Below are positions 1-5,164 of a stretch of DNA of 5,164 nt, one piece after another. Within the stretch, counting starts at the first letter, position 1, and the number at the start of each line of letters is the position of its first letter. The position numbers and the translations under genes are program-made. Source of the stretch: an uncultured Granulosicoccaceae bacterium (GTDB lineage: Bacteria; Pseudomonadota; Gammaproteobacteria; JABXHR01); NCBI GenBank assembly GCA_937921805.1, contig CAKZUS010000014.1:1-5164 (forward strand), given 5' to 3'. The notes beneath the pieces were generated by a model. That model was not told the DNA's origin. It did not search any database and saw only the letters and a program-made list of their open reading frames with translations.

Positions 1-247
1 AGCACATACCCATGAAGACAGGGGTAACAGGAATGCCCTCTTCTCGGTCTCGGACGGTTTTCTGCAGGGTCTCTGCGGCAAACATCGCCAGGAGAAATAC
101 AGCGAGATAAAACCCTTTTTCATGGAGCTGAAAAGTGGAGTTCCACAGCCCCAACAAGTAGCTGAACGCACCGACGGCCAAGACGGCCCAGGTCGCAGAA
201 ACATAGGTGGGGGAGGGGGTGTTGGTGGGAGTGTTGTGTGTCGTCAA
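1..247 (-). CDS. YiaA/YiaB-family two-helix inner membrane protein (5' part, runs off left edge)
   Basis: The minus-strand frame starting at TTG 247 is open for 82 codons to the window edge. It encodes a short polar, Thr/Pro/Asn-rich N-terminus (residues 1-14), a hydrophobic helix (about 16-35, ending YLLGLWN), then QLHEKGFY (40-47), a second hydrophobic helix (about 46-60) and the linker LQKTVRDREEGIPVT (61-75). The pattern of two helices with NEKGYY-like and Q(K)xVRDRxEGIPVT segments is what I recognise as the YiaAB two-helix domain; the role of that family is not established. The TTG start is preferred because TAAGGG lies 7 nt upstream and the conserved part begins about 14 residues later. 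An in-frame ATG at 331 and TTG at 271 have no ribosome binding site and would add low-complexity residues. The gene follows rpsT on the same strand but sits beyond its terminator, so it is probably transcribed separately. The C-terminus is outside the window. Confidence 0.8.
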   Translation of the reverse strand, partial: MTTHNTPTNTPSPTYVSATWAVLAVGAFSYLLGLWNSTFQLHEKGFYLAVFLLAMFAAETLQKTVRDREEGIPVTPVFMGMC

Positions 248-254
248 AATCGTA

Positions 255-260
255 CCCTTA
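255..260 (-). promoter_or_regulatory. Shine-Dalgarno site fixing the TTG start of the YiaA-like gene
   Basis: On the minus strand TAAGGG lies 7 nt before TTG 247. It matches the start of the anti-SD complement TAAGGAGG over five bases. Neither in-frame alternative start further upstream has such a site, so this site decides the start. Confidence 0.6.
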
Positions 261-413
261 GCTTGTGTCAAGTGATGTGTGTGGGCCGCTGCGTGATCGT
301 TGGTGCAATCACTGAAAAGGCCAATAAGCATGCACGAACAGTTGGCGAGCGATCTAAAAACCGATGCTCAATGCTCGGAGGTGTCGCGCCGTAGGCGATT
401 GGGTTGCGCGTAT

Positions 414-440
414 AAAAAAGCCGAGCTTGCGGCTCGGCTT
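414..440 (-). terminator. Rho-independent terminator of rpsT
   Basis: Read on the minus strand, AAGCCGAGC (440-432) pairs perfectly over 9 bp with GCTCGGCTT (426-418) around a 5-nt loop CGCAA. A run of six T (419-414) follows, overlapping the last two stem bases. The hairpin begins 25 nt after the rpsT stop codon. In the plus direction the hairpin is followed by ACATCTC with no T-run, so it acts on the minus strand only. It separates rpsT from the YiaA-like gene. Confidence 0.9.
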
Positions 441-465
441 ACATCTCATCAATGCAGAGCTTGGC

Positions 466-735
466 TTACGCGGCGCTCATAGCACGGATGCGAGTATTCA
501 GGCGGCTCTTGTGACGAGCTGCTTTGTTCTTGTGCATATGCCCTTTGCGCGACATGCTGTCAATGACCGGCACCATTGCTTTATAGGCAAGGTTGGCGGC
601 TTCTTGGTTGTTGTCGCGAATGGCGTAGAGCACTTTCTTAACGGCGGTGCGCATAGATGAACGCATCGCCGCGTTGTGCTGACGACGCTTCTCAGCTTGA
701 CGAGCACGTTTGCGCGCTTGCGGCGAGTTAGCCAT
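466..735 (-). CDS. rpsT: 30S ribosomal protein S20
   Basis: This encodes an 89-residue, very basic protein that matches S20 along its whole length. It begins MANSPQARKRARQAEKRRQHN, has the central segment MRTAVKKV (28-35), and ends with the S20 signature HKNKAARHKSRLN (about 68-80). E. coli S20 has 87 residues. S20 is a primary 16S rRNA-binding protein of the small subunit. The start is ATG, with AGGGA 6 nt upstream (746-742); the E. coli gene instead uses UUG, which is linked to its autoregulation, so that control may differ here. A good promoter lies just upstream and a strong terminator downstream, so rpsT is probably a single-gene transcript. It diverges from murJ, with 100 bases between the two start codons. 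Confidence 0.97.
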   Translation of the reverse strand: MANSPQARKRARQAEKRRQHNAAMRSSMRTAVKKVLYAIRDNNQEAANLAYKAMVPVIDSMSRKGHMHKNKAARHKSRLNTRIRAMSAA

Positions 736-762
736 AAGTAGTCCCTAAGAGGAAAAACGTTT

Positions 763-791
763 AGTATGCGAAGATTCCTCGCCACTGTCAA
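763..791 (-). promoter_or_regulatory. Sigma-70-type promoter of rpsT
   Basis: On the minus strand a consensus -35 box TTGACA (791-786) is followed after exactly 17 nt by CATACT (768-763), which matches TATAAT at four of six positions. Transcription would start near 757-755, giving a leader of about 20 nt that contains the AGGGA ribosome binding site. A strong promoter fits a ribosomal protein gene. The start point is predicted from spacing only. Confidence 0.75.
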
Positions 792-797
792 TACAAT
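792..797 (+). promoter_or_regulatory. Candidate -10 box for murJ
   Basis: TACAAT matches TATAAT at five of six positions and lies 38 bases before the chosen murJ ATG. No good -35 box is found 16-18 nt upstream (about 768-775) and there is no extended -10 TG, so this is a weak candidate. It abuts the rpsT -35 box on the other strand, so the two promoters would share DNA. Confidence 0.3.
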
Positions 798-801
798 GCT
801 G

Positions 802-820
802 CGAATACTTCTCGTATTTG
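802..820 (+). repeat. Small inverted repeat in the rpsT-murJ intergenic region
   Basis: CGAATAC (802-808) and GTATTTG (814-820) form an imperfect 7-bp inverted repeat with a 5-nt spacer. Five inner pairs (AATAC/GTATT) are perfect, with a G-T wobble and a terminal C-G outside. It lies just before the murJ start and would fall near the 5' end of the murJ transcript. It could be an operator half-site pair or a weak leader hairpin, but such short repeats also occur by chance. Confidence 0.3.
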
Positions 821-835
821 TTGTCCTCGGTCACG

Positions 836-2383
836 ATGCCTGAGGAATCCAAGAAGCTGCTGCGCAGCGGAGCCGTGGTGAGCGGCGCGACCATGGGGTC
901 GCGTTTGCTGGGGTTTGTCCGCGATCAGATTTGGGCGGTGGCGTTTGGTCCCAGCGGGGCGATGGATGCGTTTCTACTCGCCTTTGCCCTGCCGAATTTT
1001 CTTCGGCGCTTGTTTGCTGAAGGGGCATTTTCACAGGCTTTTGTGCCTGTTTTTTCGGCCTATAGAGAGCAGCTTAGCCACGATAAGCTGCGCTTATTGT
1101 GCGCGCGAGTTTCGGGCACCTTGGGTGCGGTGGTGCTGGCGGTGACGCTGTTGGTGATGCTGGGGGCGCCGTACGTGCTGGCCGTGGTGGCGCCGGGCCT
1201 TGACGGACTGCGGGCGCAGTGGGCGGGGGACTTTCTGCGCATCACTTTTCCGTATTTGTTTTGCATCTCCTTGGTGGCCTACGCCGGAGGGGTGCTCAAT
1301 GCCTCAGGGCGGTATGCGATCCCAGCGCTGACCCCCATACTGCTGAACCTGTGTTTGATTAGCGCCGCGCTGCTGGCTCCGCGCTGGTTTGCGGTGCCTG
1401 AATATGGCTTGGCCTGGGGTGTGGCGCTGGCGGGGGTGGTGCAGTTGCTGTTTCAGTTGCCGTTTCTGGGGCGTTTGGGATTGTTAGTGTGGCCGCGCTG
1501 GGCTTGGCGTGACCCACAGGTACAGCGGGTGATCATGTTGATGCTGCCAGGCTTGTTTGCAGCATCCGTGGCGCAGATTAATCTACTGTTTGATAAGTTC
1601 ATCGCCTCGCTGCTGGCAGAGGGGAGCTTTGGTTGGCTGTATTTTGCGGATCGGCTGATGGAGTTGCCCTTGGGCGTGATTGGCGTGGGCATCGCCACGG
1701 TCGTGCTGCCGCCGTTGTCGCGCGCTTATGCCAATGATGACCCCCAGCGCAGCGCCGCGACGCTAGCGTGGGCGCTACGGATGGTGTTGGTGCTGGGTAT
1801 TCCGGCGGCACTGGGGCTGGCGCTGCTGGCCGAAGGGATTGTCTCGACGCTGTTTGGCTATGGGGCGTTTGGCAGCGATGACGTGCAGCGCACGGTGTGG
1901 GCGCTGACCGCCTATTCGCTGGGCGTACCGGCATTTATGCTGATCAAGATTCTCTCGGCGGCGTTTTTTGCACGCCAAGATACCCGCACGCCGGTGCGTA
2001 TTGCTGTGCGGGCGATGGTGGCGAATATGGCTCTGAACGTGGTGCTGGTCGGCGCCGTCAGCCGTTGGCAATGGGAGGCAGCGCACGTGGGCCTCGCGTT
2101 GGCGACCAGTGCTTCGGCGTGGCTGCAGGTATGGTGGCTATCACGCGCCCTGCGTCGACAAAATATTGCGAGCTGGGAAGGGGTGTCGCGGGTGTTCTGG
2201 CGCAGTGTGGTGCTGGGGGGGGTATTGCTGCTGGCATGGTTGAGCTGGTGGTGGGGCGATCACTGGCTGGGGCATTGGAGTACGCGCGCCGCGCAGTTGG
2301 CGCTGTGTCTCGGGGGCGGTATGCTGGCGTATGGATTGGGCTTATTGGGAGGCGGGTTGCGTTGGTCGACCCTGCGAGAGTGA
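836..2383 (+). CDS. murJ: Lipid II flippase MurJ (MviN family)
   Basis: The 515-residue, highly hydrophobic protein aligns with E. coli MurJ (511 residues) from end to end. MurJ moves lipid II across the inner membrane for peptidoglycan synthesis, normally with 14 membrane segments. The N-terminal signature is present: VSGATMGSRLLGFVRD (15-30), DAFLLAFALPNFLRRLFAEG (44-63) and AFSQAFVPVF (64-73). Charged residues corresponding to functionally important E. coli positions are kept: R23, R29, D44, R57, and R273 in FADRLMELP. ATG 836 is chosen because LLRSGAVVS aligns with LLKSLAAVS at the E. coli N-terminus. In-frame TTG codons at 818 and 821 would add five or six residues. None of these starts has a clear Shine-Dalgarno site, so the exact start is the least certain point. 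A run of eight G occurs at 2215-2222. The gene ends inside the 11-bp repeat that leads into ribF, with which it is probably co-transcribed. Confidence 0.95.
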   Translation: MPEESKKLLRSGAVVSGATMGSRLLGFVRDQIWAVAFGPSGAMDAFLLAFALPNFLRRLFAEGAFSQAFVPVFSAYREQLSHDKLRLLCARVSGTLGAVVLAVTLLVMLGAPYVLAVVAPGLDGLRAQWAGDFLRITFPYLFCISLVAYAGGVLNASGRYAIPALTPILLNLCLISAALLAPRWFAVPEYGLAWGVALAGVVQLLFQLPFLGRLGLLVWPRWAWRDPQVQRVIMLMLPGLFAASVAQINLLFDKFIASLLAEGSFGWLYFADRLMELPLGVIGVGIATVVLPPLSRAYANDDPQRSAATLAWALRMVLVLGIPAALGLALLAEGIVSTLFGYGAFGSDDVQRTVWALTAYSLGVPAFMLIKILSAAFFARQDTRTPVRIAVRAMVANMALNVVLVGAVSRWQWEAAHVGLALATSASAWLQVWWLSRALRRQNIASWEGVSRVFWRSVVLGGVLLLAWLSWWWGDHWLGHWSTRAAQLALCLGGGMLAYGLGLLGGGLRWSTLRE

Positions 2384-2406
2384 TGCGAGAGTGATGCGAG
2401 AGTGAG
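2374..2406 (+). repeat. Three tandem copies of an 11-bp unit at the murJ-ribF junction
   Basis: GCGAGAGTGAT occurs at 2374-2384 and 2385-2395, and a third copy with G as last base at 2396-2406 ends directly before the ribF ATG. The first copy encodes the last murJ residues and its TGA stop. Each full copy creates a TGATG overlap, so two four-codon mini-ORFs (ATG CGA GAG TGA) start at 2383 and 2394, followed by the ribF ATG one base after the last TGA. Every unit also carries a purine-rich GCGAGAG that can serve as a weak ribosome binding site. Collapsing to one copy would leave murJ TGA, one base, then ribF ATG, suggesting that tandem duplication widened an originally tight junction. Confidence 0.9.
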
Positions 2407-3411
2407 ATGAAGAAGACAAAACGTACGCTACAACTATTGCGTGGCTGGCAAGCGACGCAAGACGTCGCGGCGACTATCGGCAATTTCGATGGCGTGCACC
2501 AAGGGCACCAAGCGCTGGTGAGCGAGCTGGTGAAAATGGCGAAGGCTGAGAAGCTGCGCAGTCGAGTCGTGAGCTTTACGCCGCTGCCGTCGGAGTACTT
2601 CGCTCCCGAGCACGCGCCGCCGCGCTTGAGCAATCTGCGCGACAAGGTCCGGCGCCTGAAAATTTGCAAGCTCGATGAACTACTGTTGCTGCGCTTTGAC
2701 AAGGCGCTGGCGATGATGCCCGCCGAAGAGTTTGCCCAGCGCCTGTTCGAGCGTCTGCGCACCCGAGTGCTGTGGGTGGGGGATGATTTTCGCTTTGGGG
2801 CTAAGCGTGTGGGGGATTATCAGATGCTGCGTGATATTGGCACGCGCTTTGGCGCCAAAGTCGAGCGCATGGGCACCAAGACGCACTTGGGCGAGCGCAT
2901 CAGTAGCTCTAGCTTGCGCGCCGCCTTAGGGCGCGGCGAAATGGAGCAAGCCCTGGCGCTGATCGGCAGCGGCGGGTATTCGATTCCAGGGCGAGTGGTG
3001 CATGGCGACAAGCTCGGGCGCCAACTGGGTGTACCGACGCTCAATATCCGTCACAAGCTGCCTAGCTGCGCGCTGCGCGGGGTGTTTGTGGTGGGGGTGT
3101 CGGGGGTGCGAGGCGTTGAAGGAGAGCTGTTTGGCGTCGCCAATGTGGGCGTGCGCCCGACAGTGAACGGCGATGAGCTACGCGTTGAGGTGCATGTCCT
3201 GGACTGGCAAGGTGATGCCTACGGCAGCTATGTGCGGGTGCGTTTTATGCAGCGCCTACGCGAAGAGCGCCGCTTTGACTCACTAGACGAACTCAAAGGG
3301 GCGATTCACTCCGACATCGTCGATGCGCGCACCTATCTTGGGCGTATCTTTAACGACACGTGGCTGCGCAATCGCCAGCGCTACTGGCTCTCACAACGCA
3401 AACCGTTTTAG
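2407..3411 (+). CDS. ribF: Bifunctional riboflavin kinase / FMN adenylyltransferase (FAD synthetase)
   Basis: The cytoplasmic 334-residue enzyme phosphorylates riboflavin to FMN and adenylates FMN to FAD. The N-terminal adenylyltransferase domain (about 1-185) has the nucleotide-binding GNFDGVHQGH (25-34), PPRLSNLRDK (71-80), VGDDFRFG (124-131) and RISSSSLRAAL (164-174). The C-terminal riboflavin kinase domain (about 186-312) has GRVVHGDKLGRQLG (195-208), PTLN (210-213), VANVGVRPT (244-252), VEVHVLD (260-266, with E261 at the position of the family's catalytic Glu) and ERRFDSLDELKGAI (287-300). Three motifs vary: FTPLP (57-61) where relatives have FEPHP or FEPQP, ISSSS instead of ISST, and PTLN instead of PTAN. 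The N-terminus is about seven basic or polar residues longer than in E. coli, and a basic tail (313-334) follows the kinase domain. The ATG has only weak purine-rich GAGAG upstream, so translation may depend on coupling to murJ. Confidence 0.96.
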   Translation: MKKTKRTLQLLRGWQATQDVAATIGNFDGVHQGHQALVSELVKMAKAEKLRSRVVSFTPLPSEYFAPEHAPPRLSNLRDKVRRLKICKLDELLLLRFDKALAMMPAEEFAQRLFERLRTRVLWVGDDFRFGAKRVGDYQMLRDIGTRFGAKVERMGTKTHLGERISSSSLRAALGRGEMEQALALIGSGGYSIPGRVVHGDKLGRQLGVPTLNIRHKLPSCALRGVFVVGVSGVRGVEGELFGVANVGVRPTVNGDELRVEVHVLDWQGDAYGSYVRVRFMQRLREERRFDSLDELKGAIHSDIVDARTYLGRIFNDTWLRNRQRYWLSQRKPF

Positions 3412-3498
3412 CCCCCCAGACGCGGACTGCGTTAGGATTCCAAAGTTTCTCCCTCTCCGTTCGGCCCCCAGGTGCCGGACCCACTGACTGGACCGATT
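3412..3498 (+). promoter_or_regulatory. ribF-ileS gap and ileS leader with a small hairpin
   Basis: The 87-base gap contains GTTCGGC (3459-3465) and GCCGGAC (3474-3480), which can pair over 7 bp including one G-U wobble, with an 8-nt loop. A shorter ACGC/GCGT pair lies at 3420-3432. No T-run follows either hairpin, so neither looks like a terminator. The ileS ribosome binding site is weak (TGGA at 3489-3492, 6 nt before ATG) and lies 8 nt after the larger hairpin. I found no convincing promoter. A role in ileS expression is possible but unproven. Confidence 0.35.
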
Positions 3499-5164
3499 AT
3501 GAGTGCTTATAAAGACACCCTCAATTTGCCTAAAACGGACTTTCCGATGCGCGGAAATTTGCCAGCGAAAGAACCGCAGCGAATTAGCCAGTGGGAAGAG
3601 ATGGGCCTAGAGGCGATGATTCGTGAGCACTCGGCTGGACGGCCGAAGTTTGTACTACACGATGGCCCGCCGTACGCCAATGGCACGCTGCACATGGGGC
3701 ATGCGGTCAATAAGGTGCTCAAAGACACGATTGTGAAGACGCGCCAGCTGGCGGGTTTTGATGCGCCGTATGTCCCCGGCTGGGACTGCCACGGCCTGCC
3801 TATCGAGAACAAAGTCGAAGGCTTGATTGGCAAGCCTGGCAAAGATGTGGACGAGCGGACATTCCGCGAGCGTTGCCGCAGTTATGCGCACGAGCAAATC
3901 GAGCAGCAACGGCAGGACTTTTTGCGCCTAGGCCTACTGGGCAACTGGTCGAACCCCTACTTGACGATGGACTTCCAGAACGAAGCTGATGCGATGCGGG
4001 CGCTGGCGCAGATCATCGAGCGTGGGCATGTCTACCAAGGTCTCAAGCCGGTGTACTGGAGCTGGGGCGCGCACTCGGCGCTGGCAGAGGCCGAAGTGGA
4101 ATACGAAGACAAGACTTCCACCGCCATCGACGTGCGCTTTCGCCCCGAGGACGAAGCGGCCTTTTTGGCCTGCTTTGACGCGGTTTCGGGCGAGGGGGCC
4201 GTGTCGGTCGTGATTTGGACCACTACGCCCTGGACGATTCCGGCCAACCAAGCGGTCAATCTGCATCCGGCGCTGGAGTATGCGCTGGTGCAGGTCGATG
4301 TGGGGCAGGGGGTGGAGCGTATCGTGATCGCGGCCGAGATGCTCGACGCCGTGATGAGCCGCTATGGCGCCAGCGACTACCAGGTCGTGGGCCGCACGCT
4401 AGGAGAGCGCCTAGACCAGCAGGTGCTGCGTCATCCGTTCTATGCGCGTTCGTCGCTCTTGATCATGGGCGACTACGTGACCACCGACGCGGGCACGGGC
4501 TGTGTGCACAGCGCGCCCGATCACGGGGTGGACGACTTTAATAGCTGCCGTGAGCACGGTATTGCGCTGTTGAACTACATCGACGATGAAGGCTATTACC
4601 GCGACAAGGTCGAGCGCTTTGCGGGTGTGCACGTGATGAAAGCCGACCAGCCCGTCTGCGAAGCTTTGAGCGAGGCAGGAGCCTTGGTCAAGGCCGAGAG
4701 GTTCCGGCACAGCTACCCGCATTGCTGGCGCACCAAAACCCCGGTGATCTACCGCGCTACACCGCAGTGGTTTATCAGCATGGACGCCGAAGGCCTGCGC
4801 GCTACGGCGCTGAGCGAGATTGCCAAGACCGACTTTGTACCGCAGTGGGGGCAGGCACGCATTGAGGGCATGATCGCCAATCGCCCCGACTGGTGCATCA
4901 GTCGCCAGCGCTATTGGGGCATTCCACTGGCGGTGTTTGTGCATCGCGAGACCAGTGCCTTGCACCCACGCACAAGCGAACTGATCGAGCAGGCAGCGCT
5001 ACAGGTCGAGAAAGCAGGCATTCAAGCCTGGTTTGACCTCGATCCCCAAGCGCTGTTGGGCGATGAAGCGGAGCAATACCGCAAGATCACCGATGTGATG
5101 GACGTGTGGTTTGACTCGGGCACGACCTTCTTTCACGTGCTACAGCGCCGTGAAGCGCTGAGCT
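3499..5164 (+). CDS. ileS: Isoleucyl-tRNA synthetase (5' part, runs off right edge)
   Basis: The class I synthetase charges tRNA-Ile with isoleucine and removes mischarged valine in its CP1 editing domain. The frame is open for 555 codons to the window edge; the E. coli enzyme has 938 residues, so roughly the last 40% is missing, including KMSKS, the anticodon-binding region and any C-terminal zinc site. Visible features in order are the N-terminus MSAYKDTLNLPKTDFPMRG, the HIGH-type motif as HMGH (65-68, in DGPPYANGTLHMGH), PYVPGWDCHGLPIE (90-103), the editing motif WTTTPWT (240-246) with N250 as in E. coli, GTGCVHSAPDHGVDD (332-346), ATPQWF (420-425), DWCISRQRYWGIP (464-476) and VWFDSG (536-541). 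Oddly, the CxxC pair after KPVxW is replaced: the sequence reads WSWGAHSALAE from residue 187, with Ser188 and Ala191 in place of Cys. HSYPHCWRTKTP (404-415) keeps one Cys. In relatives ileS is usually followed by lspA, which is outside the window. Confidence 0.97.
   Translation, partial: MSAYKDTLNLPKTDFPMRGNLPAKEPQRISQWEEMGLEAMIREHSAGRPKFVLHDGPPYANGTLHMGHAVNKVLKDTIVKTRQLAGFDAPYVPGWDCHGLPIENKVEGLIGKPGKDVDERTFRERCRSYAHEQIEQQRQDFLRLGLLGNWSNPYLTMDFQNEADAMRALAQIIERGHVYQGLKPVYWSWGAHSALAEAEVEYEDKTSTAIDVRFRPEDEAAFLACFDAVSGEGAVSVVIWTTTPWTIPANQAVNLHPALEYALVQVDVGQGVERIVIAAEMLDAVMSRYGASDYQVVGRTLGERLDQQVLRHPFYARSSLLIMGDYVTTDAGTGCVHSAPDHGVDDFNSCREHGIALLNYIDDEGYYRDKVERFAGVHVMKADQPVCEALSEAGALVKAERFRHSYPHCWRTKTPVIYRATPQWFISMDAEGLRATALSEIAKTDFVPQWGQARIEGMIANRPDWCISRQRYWGIPLAVFVHRETSALHPRTSELIEQAALQVEKAGIQAWFDLDPQALLGDEAEQYRKITDVMDVWFDSGTTFFHVLQRREALS

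Noticed and set aside
266..271. Perfect TTGACA on the minus strand upstream of the YiaA-like gene, a possible -35 box
   Set aside because: At 15-18 nt spacing the -10 position falls on the start codon with no TATAAT-like sequence, and the transcript would begin inside the gene. Likely chance.
122..394. Plus-strand open frame of 90 codons, Gly/Val-rich
   Set aside because: It runs antisense to the YiaA-like gene, has no ribosome binding site, its composition reflects the G-rich tract, and it resembles no family I know.
364..660. Plus-strand open frame of 98 codons
   Set aside because: It lies antisense across the rpsT terminator and the rpsT coding region and is a shadow of S20 codon usage.
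1897..2394. Plus-strand open frame of 165 codons overlapping the 3' part of murJ in another frame
   Set aside because: It is a Gly/Ala/Arg-rich shadow of murJ. Only its last four codons (the mini-ORF at 2383) are of interest, as part of the repeat.
2058..2762. Minus-strand open frame of 234 codons across the murJ-ribF junction
   Set aside because: It is Arg/Ser/Pro-rich, antisense to two clear genes, and shows no recognisable domain; long antisense frames are expected in GC-rich coding DNA.
3459..3480. Terminator between ribF and ileS
   Set aside because: The stem is short with one wobble pair and is followed by CCACTGACTGG, with no T-run.
3412..3498. T-box type leader before ileS
   Set aside because: The gap is far too short for a T-box, there is no terminator or antiterminator pair, and T-boxes are not typical of gammaproteobacterial ileS.
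4411..4965. Minus-strand open frame of 184 codons inside ileS
   Set aside because: It is fully antisense to well-conserved IleRS sequence and has no ribosome binding site or family resemblance.

Overview
The window is a chromosomal housekeeping block from a gammaproteobacterium, GC-rich by eye. The gene order is a divergent pair, rpsT on the minus strand and murJ-ribF-ileS on the plus strand. This is the arrangement I know from Pseudomonas-type gammaproteobacteria. In E. coli, by contrast, murJ lies elsewhere and rpsT faces ribF-ileS. The proteins align residue by residue with E. coli S20, MurJ, RibF and IleS without sharing long identical stretches. I cannot name a genus from the sequence.

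Left part (minus strand, read right to left). A sigma-70-type promoter (TTGACA, 17 nt, CATACT) drives rpsT (ribosomal protein S20), which ends at a strong intrinsic terminator at 414-440. About 170 bases further on begins a small membrane protein of the YiaA/YiaB two-helix family. It starts at a TTG codon behind a clear Shine-Dalgarno sequence and runs off the left edge. The gap at 248-413 holds only the upstream region of this gene; I found no convincing promoter or other gene in it.

Right part (plus strand). murJ (lipid II flippase) is followed, across a threefold 11-bp repeat, by ribF (bifunctional riboflavin kinase/FAD synthetase). After an 87-base gap with a small hairpin comes ileS (isoleucyl-tRNA synthetase), which is cut by the right window edge after 555 codons. 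murJ and ribF look co-transcribed. ileS may belong to the same transcript, since no intrinsic terminator precedes it, but the longer gap leaves room for a separate promoter. The genes serve unrelated core functions (translation, cell wall, flavin cofactors) and are linked by conserved order rather than by a shared pathway.

Nothing here looks like a mobile element, defence locus, CRISPR array or undescribed system. The points worth a second look are modest: the murJ-ribF repeat, which builds tandem stop/start mini-ORFs; loss of the CxxC pair in IleRS; altered motif residues in RibF; the non-ATG start of the YiaA-like gene; and the compact divergent promoter region.
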